DNA of 64,000 nucleotides from Portulaca oleracea. Lineage: Eukaryota > Streptophyta > Magnoliopsida > Caryophyllales > Portulacaceae. A program made the position numbers and the translations under genes. Location of the stretch: assembly GCA_029582165.1 (NCBI GenBank), contig CM055876.1, forward strand, positions 33,859,317 to 33,923,316, given 5' to 3'. The notes under the pieces are model-generated. The model was not told where the DNA came from. It did not search any database and saw nothing but the letters and a program-made list of their open reading frames with translations. How positions within the stretch are numbered: position 1 is the first letter of the stretch; the number at the start of each line of letters is the position of its first letter. Below, one piece after another: positions 1-13,439 of this stretch.

Positions 1-228
1 CCGGCGCACAGAAACATGACGGCGGACAACAAAGATGCAAACACCAGCAAAAATGCTAGACAGCCGACAAAGTTGCCATAGTTGACTACAACATTCAACT
101 CCTGAACTCTCACCATTAATCAACTCGAACTCGATCAGTGACTGAGTGACTGCTGTCTTTGGTGTGAACTTAACTAGTTTGGAGTTTGGAGAGTTTGAGG
201 TTGTGATTTGGGAAGAAGTTGTAGACAT
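1..228 (-). CDS. 5' end of an unidentified gene, truncated by the window edge
   Basis: A TATA-like TATAAAAA lies on the minus strand at 266-259. An ATG at 228 opens 76 codons with no stop up to the edge, rich in Ser/Thr at first and then Cys-containing. A second ATG at 116, in another frame with an in-frame stop just upstream, opens 38 codons encoding a hydrophobic, membrane-like segment (residues about 17-36). A start site about 30 bp below the TATA would leave only a few bases before the first ATG, so scanning could favour the second. I cannot tell which frame is real and recognise no family. Confidence 0.35.
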   Translation of the reverse strand, partial: MSTTSSQITTSNSPNSKLVKFTPKTAVTQSLIEFELINGESSGVECCSQLWQLCRLSSIFAGVCIFVVRRHVSVRR

Positions 229-670
229 GGAATGTCGTCTTTCTCTATGTGTCTCTTGTTTTTATACACAGTTTTTCCTGTTTATGTGGATGGTCGGTCG
301 TTGGAGTACATGTAAATAGTAATTGTAATTGACTATCCAACCTCCAAATACTGTTAAATGAGGGTTAGGTAAAAGTTTGTCCCTTTTTTAGTTTTTTTTT
401 TTAAAAAATTAGTAGGCATTGTCCTATTTTATTCACCGAAGAATGATGTAGGTAAGAGTGAGGTCCATCTTTAGGCCATTGATGTCCCCGATTTTCTATA
501 AGCCTTTTGGTTTGTTCCCTTAAGATAAGGACCTAGTGAATTGGAATGCTTATCAATGTAAAAAAAAAAAAAAAAAAAATAGAAGAGGTACACGCCATCA
601 AGTGAAAATGGCTAAGTACCAAACAAAAGTTATAACGTTACGATCTTATGATAGTAGTTTTTGTTATAGA

Positions 671-707
<37 letters not shown>
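671..707. repeat. (AAT)n microsatellite
   Basis: About twelve uninterrupted AAT units in intergenic DNA. Confidence 0.95.
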
Positions 708-708
<1 letters not shown>

Positions 709-1227
709 CTTTATTTGATTGAATGTATTGCATATGTTAAGAAATTAATAGTCAAAAAATTTCAAATTTGACGGATAGGTAGATTAAATTAATAGATAAA
801 ACGCGATGGCGGGAATAATTATTATGACCTATTTGTTCTAGACTTCAAGTTTTTAAATTGAATATAACATCTTTGTTCTTTGCTAAACATAATTATAACC
901 CTAAACTAGGGCTAACCCAGTCCTAAATAAAGGTTTTACTCTATCAAGCTTTCCCTTGAAAGTTATGCATAATACTGAAAGAGTAGACTATTGTATTTAT
1001 TTTGGATGGTAAAGTGTTATTTTTATATATCTTATTTGATCTTATTATACCCAATCTATTTTTACATAATTTATATTTAAAACTTTATATATATTGACCT
1101 CACAAGATTTATTTAAAAATGAAAAAGAAATAGATAGTGTAATTTTTATATACCCTAACTTTACTTATATATCTTACATAATTCAACCTTACCTTACATT
1201 CCTCTTACTTTATGTTTTCAAAGAACA

Positions 1228-1428
1228 TACTGTTCTTTGGTTAGGTTGTGGATATAACTCTACCAACTTATCTAAACTTATCCAAACATATCCAAACCAA
1301 CCACGTACAATTCCCCAAAAACATCCACTCAAAAAACACAATTTCCGAAAAAAAATATCATAACTTATCCCAACCTATCCATCCAAATCTAAAAAAAAAA
1401 AAAACCGAACCAAAGAACATAGCCGTTT
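1228..1428. mobile_element. MITE-like inverted-repeat element
   Basis: The left end CTGTTCTTTGGTTAGG and the right end AACCGAACCAAAGAACATAG are imperfect inverted repeats around 200 bp of non-coding AT-rich DNA. The interior repeats TTATCCAAAC-like units. Related (A)AAAGAAC ends occur elsewhere in the window (12350, 29080, 59450 and 59715). No target duplication was identified. Confidence 0.5.
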
Positions 1429-3761
1429 TACCAAACTTTCCACAACTTGAATGTTTATATACCTCTTATCCATGCAAATAAATTGTGTCATAACTCCATC
1501 TCAGTGCATTTTAAGAGTATGGGTTAGTGCTAGTTACTTCTCCAATTATTATCAAATTGTGCTAATTAATAATTAACAAAAGTCACACTCTTATTTTAGT
1601 AGAGTGGTTGATTCTATATTCAAAGTCACAGCCTGTTTTTTTTTATCTGTATACACAAATACAAATATAAAGTATTCCCAAAAAGAACAAAGAGCATTGA
1701 CTTTTAGAAATGCGTATAAAAGTAGACGTCGTCCAGGGAATTATTCTCGACATTAGGGTGCGTTTAGTTGGTCAATAATTTCGGAGAAATGGTCAATTTT
1801 TCTGGATTGACTTATTTTTTTTCATGTTTAGATGCAGGTTGACTTCGAGAAAGTTTTCACGATGGACTCACCATTTTCTCCATTTTCCTAGGGAAAATTT
1901 CCCTTAAGGGGGGCTAACGGAAATTTTTCCCAGAAAAATTGTTCCCATGGAAAGTTCCCTTCCCGAAAAAAAATTTCCTCAGGTTCCTACCAAACACTCC
2001 CGGAGAGAAAATTTTCCAGGATTTTTTTTTCTCTGATTGCTGTCTAAGCAGGAGACAAATGCAAAGAGCTTTTTTTTTTGTTTTTTTTTTTTTATGGTGG
2101 CAGTTAGATAATCTGAGTCTCAGTCAGCTATTGGGAAATTGAGATCTACAAGATTCCATCAACCACTATTACTACTAATTTCAAAGGTCCACTCTGGTTT
2201 GTTTGTCATGAGAATAACGACTCTTCCATATATGCACTATATATATATGTTCATGTGATTATCACCAGTAAATGTGTGGTTTAGTGGTATTCCATATGGG
2301 TTTACATTTGGGAGTGTAAGGAAATTTGTAATCTATTAGTATTGATCGGTACTCATCAGCATCAATTCATAATAAATATTGATCCGAATCTTTTTAGCCC
2401 CAACTAACGTTCATTAACAACCATCAGCTCTCATACCACTTTCCAGCATGCAATGATCAACACCAATCAACATTATTTATCATTTAAAACAATAAAATAT
2501 ACATACATATGAATGTGTATTTTAGGAAGATGATGATGCAATAGGAAGGAAAGGTTCGTTTAAAGGATTAGAGTTGAGTGTGTTGCAATATTATGTATGA
2601 GTTTGGTCAACAACTGATGTCTTGTAGGCTGCCTTTTTTTGCTTTCTTAAGGTTCTCATATTGTTTATTCTGCTGTTTAGTTATATTACTTTATAAGTTA
2701 TGTTGTTTTTTTTTTCACTGGTATACTGTTATGTTGTAGTTATCTATATCTTTGATGTGAATTTTAAGTTTTTCTTTATTTTAAATAACTAAAAAAGAAA
2801 AATGAATGTGGATTTTGGTAGTGTCACCAATGTGTATGTTCAAAGGAATTCAAGTGGAAACTGTATGTATGTGGGGGGTTGACATATCTTTAGTGTGGTT
2901 GTGGTTGGATTTTTCACTTTGTCATGTAAGGTCATATTATATATAAGCCAATTTGGAGTTGGATTCAACTTGGGAAGGTTGGAACTAGACAAGCTTTTTC
3001 TATTTACTTACCTAAGTGCCTAACCTATTCATGGGTCATAGTTTTGTGACCAATTGCTACCTTTTTTCTGTAAGTAAAACAGTGTGTGGTTCATTCTAAT
3101 TAATATACATTATTATGTCTACCTCATGTCACAATTACATGTCCTTGCCATTTGCATCTTTAGGGGAGCACTAAAGTTATTAGACATGGAGGAAGTCTAT
3201 TTGTAAAACACAAATAAGACAATGTATGAAATTAGATGTATCATGCATAGTCAATTCATCTTGAGCTTGATAGTATTGAAGTCAACTTATATGAACTATA
3301 TCAAATTAAAATTAATTAAGATTGATCCACATCTAATTATTTCTAGAATGTTGGATATCATTGATTAAAATCAATAATGGAGACTATCCAAAACATTTGC
3401 TTCACTAATTAGACATGTGTTATACATATTCGATCAATGTTTATCATGACTTGGTGATTTTCTTATTTATCATCACTTCAAAAAAATTCAGAAACTTTAA
3501 CCAAAATCGAACACAATCGATCTCTAACAATATAAAGTACGTAACTTAGTATGGTTCAATATGTTTTAACAAAATTTAACATGTTCCAATACAATTTGCA
3601 TGCAATTAAGTAACAACAATCAACTTGAAGAAGGATTTAATAACAAGTAAAATAAGCTTTTTTTTCTTCTTATTAATTAGTACTCTTGTGGGTTTACATA
3701 AAGCATGTATGGTCCTTCTAATTAAAGAATTTGACAATAATAATTCATTTAATTTGAAGGA

Positions 3762-6418
3762 TCATTTGCTTCGTTCGGTCTTAGCAGGCCTCCTTGGGAT
3801 TTTCCCCAAAATTTTAGAATCAAACTTTTCATACAATCCCTTTATCCATTCATACGCTTCCCATGCAGAACTGTCAATCTCTTCTTCGTAGTTTTCGTAT
3901 AGCTTTGGGAGTATTTGTAGTCCCAGATAACCTTCAAAATTAAGAAATTAAATTAACATCATATCAACTTAAACTAAACCTCCATAATCCATCACAAATA
4001 TATTTTAATTGCTACCATTTTTATTTCTGCAGTTCATTTCATTTCATTTTGGGGGTTAAAATCAGCATTTCGAAACTTTTCTTTTAATTTCATCGATTTA
4101 GGTAATAAAAATAATAAAAATGAAAAAATCGATTGGAAAAATACAATTTCTTTTCCCGCTACAGGAATACCATTTAGTTCACCTAGACCTGTTTGAACAG
4201 CTTCCGTTAACCCGGTCTCTCTTTGATAAAAATCAAAACGATCTTTATAATGGACATGTTTGGAAAAATATTAAAAGATTCATAACGAATTTAAAAAAAT
4301 ATATTAAAACAAAGTTGCAAACATTTTCTTCAAAATTATAAAAATATTTTAGTTGTTGAAAAAGTGAGAATTGACACTACCACCAAAATTAATCCAAGAA
4401 TTATAAAGTGAAAGCAAAGATGAAGGTGGTGATATCATACTCATGTAGAGAAGATTGAAGGTGGTGAAGTAGTTTCCAACAATTGACACTATCGCCAATA
4501 TTCCAATTACCTGAAAAGTCAGAATTGTTAAACTAGATTAATGCGTTAACACATGTTCATCATGAATTCATAACAATGTCTAATCCAACAATATAATCCA
4601 TACGTATCACTGTCATTATCGATCGTAATGTTCTGGCAACTTGTGATTAGTAGTGCTTTTTCTAATGTTTATAAAATGTCTTTCAGTAATATAATTACTC
4701 ATATACTCCCTCGGTAACTGTCACTTAGAAAATTTTATTAAAATTTTTGACCGTTAATTCATACGTAGTACTATCGCTATCTATATTTAAATTTCAGTGA
4801 GTCGTATGGAAAATAAGACACATGCAGAAAGTTGTTTAGTTGATGAAAAACAACTCCGACATCCTAAACACTCTTAATTATGGATCAAATAAGGTGTCAA
4901 GGGTATATATTTACCAACTTACCATAAGGAATGTGGGGAGATCCTTGCCACAAGCAACATCAAGAAGCTTAGACAAGAACTGATTTAACCTCCTATGAAA
5001 TTCAACTGCTGCTTCTTTGATTGTTGATTCATCCACTATGTTGCTAGGGACATGTGGCACTCTCCTGTCCAACCAAATATCACAATATGTATGTTTTTAA
5101 TAATAAATAGGAAATAAATAATAATGGTAAAAATAGGAGTAAAGAAGAAGACATATATATAGTGTACCATTGGAAGACTTCTGCTAGAGTGCACCATATG
5201 AAGAACACTAGCATGATTGTGATAGAAATGTGACACATAAATGTTATGAAATTGTATTCCACCACCTCAAATAAAAACCATATCAATGTTACTCCTAGCA
5301 AGACGACTGCGGATACCTTGGGATCTCTCCATAATAATATATCTTCGACTGTAGATCAACTTAAACTCGTTAGATTTAAAGTAAAATTTATTGTCGATTA
5401 ATTTAGATGAAAAAGGAAGACAGAGAAAATGAACGGAAACGTAATTATCATCTTACGTTTTTCTTGTAGCTGATCAAAGACATCCATCACGTGGGCGGTG
5501 CCTTTTACCAATTAAGTTAATAATAGGTATGGACCAAAGTAGTTTGATATTTATTGTAATGTCTTTGTGGTGTACTTATTTTCAATTTGAATTTTTTGTG
5601 GATTAAATACTTCTAACAAGACCTTTTTTTCTTTTCTTTTTTCTTTTTTTTGGGGGGGGGGGTATAAAAGAAACTAGAGAATCAAATCAAGCCTTTAATG
5701 TATAGCATGCCATATTGATTAGGCAATAATGTAGTATTAAAACCTAAAGAATGTGTTTGCATGCATGGACAAGGCAAGTAAAACATATATATGTGGTTAA
5801 TCTTAATGATTGGATTCTATACTAATTTGCGTTTAGGTAGATGATGGAGTCAATGCACTTAATAAAATAAGAACTATATAATTAGTTAATCAACATTAAA
5901 AATAAAAGAATAAAAATAAAAATCATTTTAGTTTTACTTGTAAATTGATTTTCCTAGAATAAGAATTTTCAATTGTTTGGTACATGTACCATTTTCCTTA
6001 AAAAAATGATGAGAAAGAGAATATCTCGTTTGATGGCTATGGCGACTGTGAGGCAGCAGCAGAGGGGTTGGTGGCAGACAAGTGGTATTAGGATAGGAAC
6101 GTGAGAGGGAGGAAGTGAGTAGTACGACTAACGTTATGCTAGGAAAATGAGTTTTCTTAGGGTTTGACTCGAGAAAATATTTTACATAGAGGTGGGGGTT
6201 TTCTGAAAAGGATTTTTCCCATTTTCTATCCACCAAACATCGAGAAACAGAAAAATCATTTTACAGAAAAAGATTTAATTCACCCAATAAAACACACATC
6301 CTAAATGTAGAAAAACGTACAACGAACCTTTTCCACCACCGAAGACATGTTGAATTTTCTGACGACCAAAGAGGGTGGCCGGAGTAACTTCATCAGCATT
6401 GTTACCTTGAGCAGACAT
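3762..6418 (-). CDS. RTNLB: Reticulon-like protein (RTNLB family)
   Basis: Shapes tubular endoplasmic reticulum by inserting two hydrophobic hairpins into the outer membrane leaflet. Model: six exons, 6328-6418, 5457-5501, 5168-5348, 4923-5064, 4441-4510 and 3762-3931, giving 232 residues; all junctions are GT-AG and close in frame. The N terminus carries the plant reticulon motif [15 protein letters not shown], then DILLWRDPK leading into the first long hydrophobic hairpin. After the hydrophilic loop containing RVPHVP comes the second hairpin, then the C-terminal signature [13 protein letters not shown]...[11 protein letters not shown]. Length matches the short plant RTNLB class. Exon 2 (45 bp) is short and its residues are unusual, so that junction is the least certain. 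Intron 1 carries a MITE-like segment (about 5940-6290). Confidence 0.88.
5940..6290. mobile_element. MITE-like segment in reticulon intron 1
   Basis: Sequence of the GATTTTCC / GGAAAAT type with the phrase CCACCAAACA near one end and CAATTGTTTGGTAC near the other. It resembles the segment at 1755-2000. Termini and target duplication were not resolved. Confidence 0.3.
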
Positions 6419-7079
6419 TGTACAATTTTTGGTGTTGGAGGATTTTCTTAATTATTTCTTAGCAAGAACTAATTAAGAAGCTAAAGATATATATATAGCA
6501 TGGATGTGTTTGGGGGGTTCTATGCTTGATATGAAAGAAATGTGGCATAACAAACAGACCAAGAAAGGAATGCCTTGTGGAATTATTCTGAAAATCACTG
6601 ATCATATCCTTTACTATAAGTAAAAGGGAATATATCTTTTGTTGTGATGAGTTTTCTTTTGCTGCTTGGAGCATCAGCGATTCATCAGCACAAAATAAAA
6701 AGGACAGGTCATGGGTCTTCCACAACCCTGTCCCTCTTTCATCAACACTAACAATCATTCCATTGGTGGATTTTGATGGGGTTTTTTAATTTTATTATTG
6801 TTACAAGATAAACTTAAAAATGCCTTTTCTTCATTCTCAAAGGAAATTGATAAATTTACTCTATACAAATAATAAAGATATTAGATTTTAAATTGAGATA
6901 TTAGGTTTTAAATTATAGTTCAATTTTTCTAAAAGCTATAATTATATACTTTTAAGTTGTTAAAAAGGAAAGGTTTCTTACCATTCAAAATTTATATAAA
7001 AAGTATTTTTAGTTTACAAATTTTCATAAATATAAAATTATACATAAAATTTTTATTTTTTAATCAAGGCAATATGATT

Positions 7080-7440
7080 AAGTTCCATTTTTTTTATGCA
7101 GTTGTGGGTTGCGGTGTGATGTGGTGCGGTATGATGGAATTTTGAAATTATGGTGGATTGTGGTAGGTTGTGGTGGAAATTATGATCGGTGGGTTGGTAT
7201 ATTTTAATTTACAATTGAAAAAAATAAATTGATATTTTTAAGTTAAAAAATTAGGAAGAGAAATGGTATTTTAATTTGAAATTGGAAAAAATAAATTATA
7301 GTATGTGGATTTTTATGGTGAATTGTGGCGAAAAGTTTTAAATTTTAATGAAAAGAGAAATGATATGTTGTGGTGATTTGTGGTGGAAATTTGAAAAATG
7401 TGATGCGCTATGGATCCACAACCAACCAATCGCGGAAAAA
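7080..7440. repeat. TTGTGGT/TGCGGT-rich dispersed repeat
   Basis: Many degenerate units of the form TTGTGGTG or TTGCGGTG, ending in CCACAACCAACCAATCGCGG. The same vocabulary recurs at about 12290-12360, 28847-29084 and 59400-59730, so this looks like one dispersed MITE-type family. Confidence 0.5.
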
Positions 7441-7619
7441 ACGGGATTACATTTGCTAACATAATCGATTAATACTATGCGCTTATAACCAATAAATATA
7501 CACTATTATTTAAAAACTCATTACTTATACATATTTTAAGCTTCTTTTGTAAACATAAACATATAAATAAACATAGGCAACAAACATACACTATTATACA
7601 GAATTACGCGTCAAATATT

Positions 7620-8110
7620 ATTGTTCTTCATTATATAGGGGATATTGGATGACAATATATTGACCTTTGGTACTATTATACCAACAGTGACTAAGGGGGT
7701 GATGACTGGTTAATTGGTCTCGATTTTGACGTGATAGGCGAAGGGAAAATAACAGGTCCTTGCCCAATATCCCCGTTAACCCCTTCGTTTTCTCACTAAC
7801 CCACGTTAAAAAAAATCGGCCTTAACACATTGACTAACGCGGTGGTGAATTGGTCTTCGTACTGACATGAAACGCAACCATCCAATGTCTTGTAATGTGG
7901 GTTAGTGAGAAAAATTAAGAAGTTAATGAGGTTATTGGCTTAGGACAGTTTTTTTCCCCTTCGCCAGCCATGTTAGCGTGCATGGAGAATGGTTCACCAC
8001 CTCCTTAGTTACTGTTGGTATAATAATGTCACATATGTATAAAGGTCAGAGATATTGTTGTACAATAGTGAAGGTTGGTATATTACAATCCAACACACCT
8101 AAAGGTTAGT
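7620..8110. mobile_element. Foldback (long inverted repeat) element
   Basis: The left arm at about 7670-7707 pairs with the right arm at about 7995-8029 (ACCAACAGTGACTAAGG against its reverse complement with few mismatches). An inner pair, TCTCACTAACCCACGTT near 7790 and its complement near 7900, extends the stem. Both flanks carry the phrase GGATGACAATAT or its complement. Non-coding; a related foldback is at 13440-13735. Confidence 0.6.
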
Positions 8111-8732
8111 ATATTATCATCCAAAAACCCTATTATATAGTATAAAATATTATAACATTAAATTTAATATTATTTTAAATTTTTTGATATTTTAATTGAA
8201 TCGACTCATTCCTTAGATATATTTTAAGCGGTTTTTTAAACATAAACCTAATGAATAAAAATATATTGTTATGAAATTTATGTATAATATTATATTTATA
8301 CAATTGACTCATATATTTTTTCAGTTTGATATATAATAAAATAATTTTATGTTAAATTAAGACAGCTAAAATTTATATCATTTTGACATAGATTCAAAAT
8401 TAAAAAAAAATAAAAATCATACAAATCTAGCCCGTACTTTGCACGGGCCCAATCAACTAGTTATAAAAGTAGTTTATTTGAGTTGCATGCAAAACCCCTT
8501 TTTGATGCTTCTAGTCAACAATTTGCTTTTCCCTTCAAATTCAGCACCTTATTTTAATGAGTTTTTGAATGAGGCATGAGGCCTTCTAATATATGCAAGT
8601 CAAGCTTAAGTCACATGATCAATAAATCAATAAAATTACTTTATATGCAAAATTTACTTTCTTTGTTCCAAAGTGACTTTTTTTTTTCCTTTCTTTTATT
8701 GTAATTTTAAAATGATCAGACACGGTATATTT

Positions 8733-8885
8733 TTTAGAGTGGTAAGATCAAGTTAGATTTGGTAAGGTAAGGAAAGGAAAGGTAAGAATAAAATTTTGAC
8801 TTTCATTTGAGTGTAATTTAAAGAATCGGATAAGATAAGGTAATGTTAAGTAAAGATGAATCTAACTTACGACTCTAAAGAACAG
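8733..8885. repeat. Short inverted repeat
   Basis: TTTAGAGTGGTAAGATCAAG at the left and GAATCTAACTTACGACTCTAAAG at the right form imperfect inverted arms around GGTAAGG-rich DNA. Probably a decayed MITE. Confidence 0.4.
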
Positions 8886-9817
8886 GGTCATGTATGATCA
8901 CAATAATTAGATTTCAAGTTATTTTCCATCGTGTAATATTAATACAAAACAATATCCTAGATACCCTTTTCTTTAAATTTTTTATATTTTATAAAAGACA
9001 ATTATTTTAGAAGAGAGGGAACAATATTTGATTAAGCTTGTTTTGTTTCATTGATGTTTCCATTTCTTTTTGTTTCGTTTTATAGTTTTGTTTAATCTTG
9101 TATTTTGTTTTTGGGCTTCTTTTAAAAGTAGGCCCAAAAACTTAAATATGTCATAAATATATGAGCTCAATAGCTCTCAAATTGGGAAGTGGTTCACTAA
9201 ACCCAATCTCAAACAAGGGTACTTGCTATATTATCGAAAAATTGGATTTTGGTGGTCCCTAGTTTCAGCATTTATGATCTCTAAAGTGAAAAAATTGTAT
9301 TTTGATGAGACACCAAGTTAAAAGGTGGTGATTCGTGGAAAGCTAATAGGTACTGATTGGAGTGTGTTTGACCGAGATGGCACATGTTGACTTGTGACGT
9401 GGAAGTCAAATTGGGAAAAGTGAGAGGGTTAAGAATAAAGAAAAGAAATAAAAAATTGTAGTTATCCGATCTATCTTGTTAGGTGGACCAAAATTTACCT
9501 ATAGAGAAACTGATTCTAACATGCTCAAAAGTATGATGCACAACATCCCAAAAAAAAAAATAAAGGTACAAAAAGAATGGTATTTTTCCCTAGGAAATTT
9601 TCGAAAGTTTCTCAACCAAACGTTCCATAAAATACAAAGGATTATAGGGGTACTTGTGAAGCATTTGGTGGGACATTTTGCTGTTTAATCAGTCATCATA
9701 TGTAACTAATACGTGCTTACCATGTTTTCCAGACAAACTCTTCACTAACAACACAAACCATTAACTATAACACAGCCCATGTTGAAGCAGTAAACATTTT
9801 CCTAATCACATCTTATG

Positions 9818-9825
9818 TATAAAAA
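9818..9825 (+). promoter_or_regulatory. TATA box of the nsLTP2 gene
   Basis: TATAAAAA about 95 bp before the ATG at 9914, implying a leader of roughly 60-70 nt. Confidence 0.6.
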
Positions 9826-9913
9826 CACACAGCCATAACCAAGAAACACACCTTAACTCATAACACTAATCACCATCATTTACTACCATCATTAAACACT
9901 TAAACACATAAAC

Positions 9914-10216
9914 ATGAAATCATCAGAGATTATATTTGCAGTAATTGCTGCAGTTTTTCTTGTTTCAGCACAACTACAATGCTCATCAGCAACGAAATGC
10001 GATCTGAAGTATATAAAGGAGGCATGCAAAATTGCATATTTCACCCCAGTTTTGCCATCTCCATTTTGCTGTGCTGCTATCAGACAACAGACTCCATGCC
10101 ACTGCAATTACCTCAGGAGACCCAACTATCTGACATATGTTATTTCGCCTGCCGGGTCGAAAATTCTGAAGAAATGTGAGGTCATTATACCCACATGTGC
10201 AAATGTTGTAATGTGA
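9914..10216 (+). CDS. Non-specific lipid transfer protein, type 2
   Basis: Single-exon, 100 residues. Residues 1 to about 27 form a signal peptide (charged start, hydrophobic core, small residues before the cleavage region), so the product is secreted to the wall. The mature part carries the eight-cysteine LTP frame: C, C, adjacent CC (PFCCAAI), C-X-C (PCHCNYL), C, C. The single hydrophobic residue side and the short length fit the type-2 (about 7 kDa) class, which binds fatty acids or sterols in an internal cavity. It has its own TATA box at 9818. Such proteins act in cuticle or suberin deposition and defence; which of these applies here is not visible. Confidence 0.9.
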   Translation: MKSSEIIFAVIAAVFLVSAQLQCSSATKCDLKYIKEACKIAYFTPVLPSPFCCAAIRQQTPCHCNYLRRPNYLTYVISPAGSKILKKCEVIIPTCANVVM

Positions 10217-11495
10217 CCAAACATTTTGGGGGGTAATTTTATGCATATATGAGATTGCATTTGATCTGTTCGAGTGTCGGTTTCGTGCTTCTGTTTGGTT
10301 TTCTATGTGGGATTCTTTGGTTCGTTTGATTGTATGTTGTTAGACCTGTCAATTGGGGTGAGCAGATTGGTTTTGGGTTTATTTAGGTTTTAGGTTTGAA
10401 AATTTCTGGTATAAACCTAAACTTTCGGGCAAGTTCAGGTTTATTTTACGGTCGGGTCAAATTCTACCAGATCTGCTGAGATGTTTGGCATATTGGGTTG
10501 GTGCTTAAGAAGAGTTCCAAATTATGATGTTGGAAGTAGTATTTGGTTCATCTTAATTAAGTTTGATCATGTTTTGTTGATTCAAAGATCAAGAATCTAA
10601 ATATATGTAACCCCAAATGGGGAGGGTTATTGTACTTAGAGCATTAGTAATGGTGATGCTAAATTTTGGATCATATGTGGGGCCTATCGATTCCACATCA
10701 TCTTAAGTTTCATTATTTCTCTTCTACATTCATCGGTTTATCAAATTGGATCATCAAATAAAGTAAATATCATATAGACCAACATAGTGTATACAATTTA
10801 TCATTTATGATATAAAACTAAATGGAAAAGACAACTTTGATGTATAGTCGTTGGAAATAATTAAGGAAAGAGCGGAGTATGAGCAAAACTCTGCTATAAG
10901 CGGATCATTCTTTCCATTGGGGGTGATCTTGTATGATCATTTCTGCATTGTGGTTTCTAAACTTTGACTATTAATTTATTGATATATATGATAATGTATT
11001 ATGCGGAAGTACTACAATTATGTGCAATAATTTATTAATAATATCATAAAAATATAATATTATAATTTTTAATGATTGTAAGACATTTAATTAGTGACAA
11101 GTAAAATGAAAAAAATTAAATGACACCAATATTGGAAATGAAGATTAAGGTTGGATGAAATGTTGGCATGCCATTAGTATAAAAGGTCATCCATCACAAA
11201 CTTATCAATATATTGGTGGTATAATACGCAGTGGAGTATTAGGTTGCGAATGATTTTGAAATTGAGTTCGCTGAAAGTAATTTCTCTAAATTTTTTAATT
11301 TATACTGTTATATAAGAATCCGTTATTTGATATCTGGCTTATCGGATTGAAATTTGGATTTGGACTCGGTGTATTGTATACTTGTCCGAGTTACATTTTT
11401 GTTGATACATTCTTTTGTGGCCTAGATTGAGTTTTTTTTTTTAAAAAAAAAAAGGGGGGTTATTGTTGGGTTGTTGAATGGCCTTTTTTAATATG

Positions 11496-11702
11496 CAATT
11501 TATTACATGCTCCTGGAGTATGTGCTCCATATCCGGTTATTGTTCATTTTTAATAGTATAATTGTTCACTCATATTTACCTATTGTTCACTCTCAATAGC
11601 ATAATTGTTTACTCATACCTACCTGTTGTTCACTCTCAATAACATAATTGTTCACTCTTACTTATCCGGAGCACATGCTCCAAGTGCATGTAATATATAT
11701 TG
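11496..11702. mobile_element. MITE with terminal inverted repeats and internal tandem units
   Basis: The left end CAATTTATTACATGCTCC and the right end, reverse complement CAATATATATTACATGCAC, are inverted. Just inside lie GGAGTATGTGCTCC and CCGGAGCACATGCTCC. The core has about three tandem units of roughly 46 bp built on TTGTTCACTC. A second copy lies at 58255-58398. No coding capacity. Confidence 0.65.
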
Positions 11703-11820
11703 TTTTTAAGATCATCAGAAATAAAGTTACATAAGAAGTCTTCGCATAATCATCAGTGTTATGTCCCTTTCTTGAAAGTAACATATCAACCCCTTATTTT
11801 GGGTTGGTACTTGGTACTAT

Positions 11821-12176
11821 GGCTCTGTTTGGTAACCCACTGGTAGCTGGTAGTTGTTAACTATTAGCTTGCAGCTGTTAGCTGATAGCTGTTTGGATTA
11901 ATTGTTTGACTTTAACTGTTTGGGTTAGCTGATTGTAAGAAAATTGTTTGGTAAAGTAGGTTTTTCTGAAAAACTAACTCAAAAAGCTTCATCAAGTAGC
12001 TTTTTGAAAAAGTTCCATCAAGTAGCTTTTTGAAAACTAACTTATTGAGTCCAAAAAGCTAAAATAAAAAGTTACTTACCAAACACCTCAAGTAGCTTTT
12101 TGACCTAAGTCAAAAGAACTAAAAGGTATCCAAAAAGTTAAAAGTTACCCAAAAAGTAGGGCAACCAAACACCCTC
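11821..12176. mobile_element. MITE-like element
   Basis: Begins GGCTCTGTTTGGTAACC and ends GGGCAACCAAACACCCT, imperfect inverted termini. The interior repeats AAGTAGCTTTTTGA several times. Non-coding. Confidence 0.5.
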
Positions 12177-13439
12177 TTTACCACAAATCATTACCAAAAT
12201 ATCTTCTTACTTTTCCCTCTCCTCACTTTTTCTCCTTTACTTTTTACATTATATCTCCTTACATACCCCACCTACCACAACTTTCACCACACTTCACCAC
12301 ACTTTTTCAAATTCCACCACACTGCAGTCAACCACAACCGCACCGTATAAAAGAACGGGGTCTTAGAATAAATTAGGAGAGTTAAAACCAACCTAACAAA
12401 AGAGCAGGGCCTAAGTTTACTTTGTTCCTTAGGCCAATGGTCTTTTTAATTCATCTCTTGTTATATAATATTTGTTGGATTATCTATTTAAGTCACTTAG
12501 GATATTATATATACTTATCAATTTTTTTATAACAATTTACTATTTATAGTAACATAACCTTGTTTAAATTATATGTGATAAATTTAGGTGGGATTTATCA
12601 TGGTAAAATGAGTCCCGTTAAAACTAACTCGATACTTTAATTGAAAAAACCGAATCTAAACGACATCTGAATGGATAACTTGATCTCAACCTGAATCCGA
12701 AAAATCCTGAAACCGATTCAAACACTAAAATGGCCCCAAATCAAATCAGAACCCGTTGAAAAGAACCTTACCGAAACCAACCTGAATAAAACTTACTCAA
12801 AGCCAACTCACACCTGAACTTACACCCGACCAAAGTCAAAATTAGTCGACCTGATGCCAACCCAAACTGATCTTCAACCAAGACGAACCTAAATTAATTC
12901 ACCCAATTATTAGGTAAGCAGTGACGGAAGGTTTGATGCATGATTGGTGGTTGAATACTTTTTTATGTCTTAATTAAATTATAGTCTATGAAAGTCTTAT
13001 GATATTGGATATTTTTTCCTGTGGTTGGCCATTGATGGGAACTTGGGGAGTATGTGTGGGGAATTAATGTATTTCTTTATCCAATCAAACCCGAAATCAT
13101 CATTTATGCAAATAAATATATCACCATTTTATTAAATGGTTAATTAGAAATTTCTATCTCTTTTAGGTCATCTAAAGGTTTATTCGATTATTGGGCAACA
13201 AAATATTTAAGCAGAAGTTCCTTAACACATTTTGGGAAAAAATGACAACTTTACAAACAACTTGAGGTTAACAAAAGATAAAAGGATGATCTTAAAAAAT
13301 TAGAGAGAATAAGATTTATTCTTTGGGTTTTCTTTTTTTCTTCTCCTTTGAATGATCTGGTTAGTTATTGTTTTTGAAATACGAGGTTTCTAACAATTGA
13401 TTGGTCCCTTTTTTATCAAGTTTTTTTTTTATTAAAAAA

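Larger units (their letters stand above)
229..3761. other. Intergenic, AT-rich, with MITE relics
   Basis: No gene is recognisable. The stretch holds a poly-A run (560-579), an AAT microsatellite (671-707), a short inverted-repeat element (1228-1428) and a MITE-like segment around 1755-2000 that begins with the common plant pattern GTGCGTTTAGTTGG. The rest is AT-rich DNA with no supported coding, on the downstream side of the reticulon gene. Confidence 0.6.
6419..9913. other. Intergenic: reticulon upstream region and repeats
   Basis: Upstream sequence of the reticulon gene (from 6419) and of the LTP gene (to 9913). It contains GCGGT/TGTGG-rich repeat DNA (about 7080-7440), a large foldback element (7620-8110) and a shorter inverted repeat (about 8733-8885). 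No supported coding sequence. Confidence 0.6.
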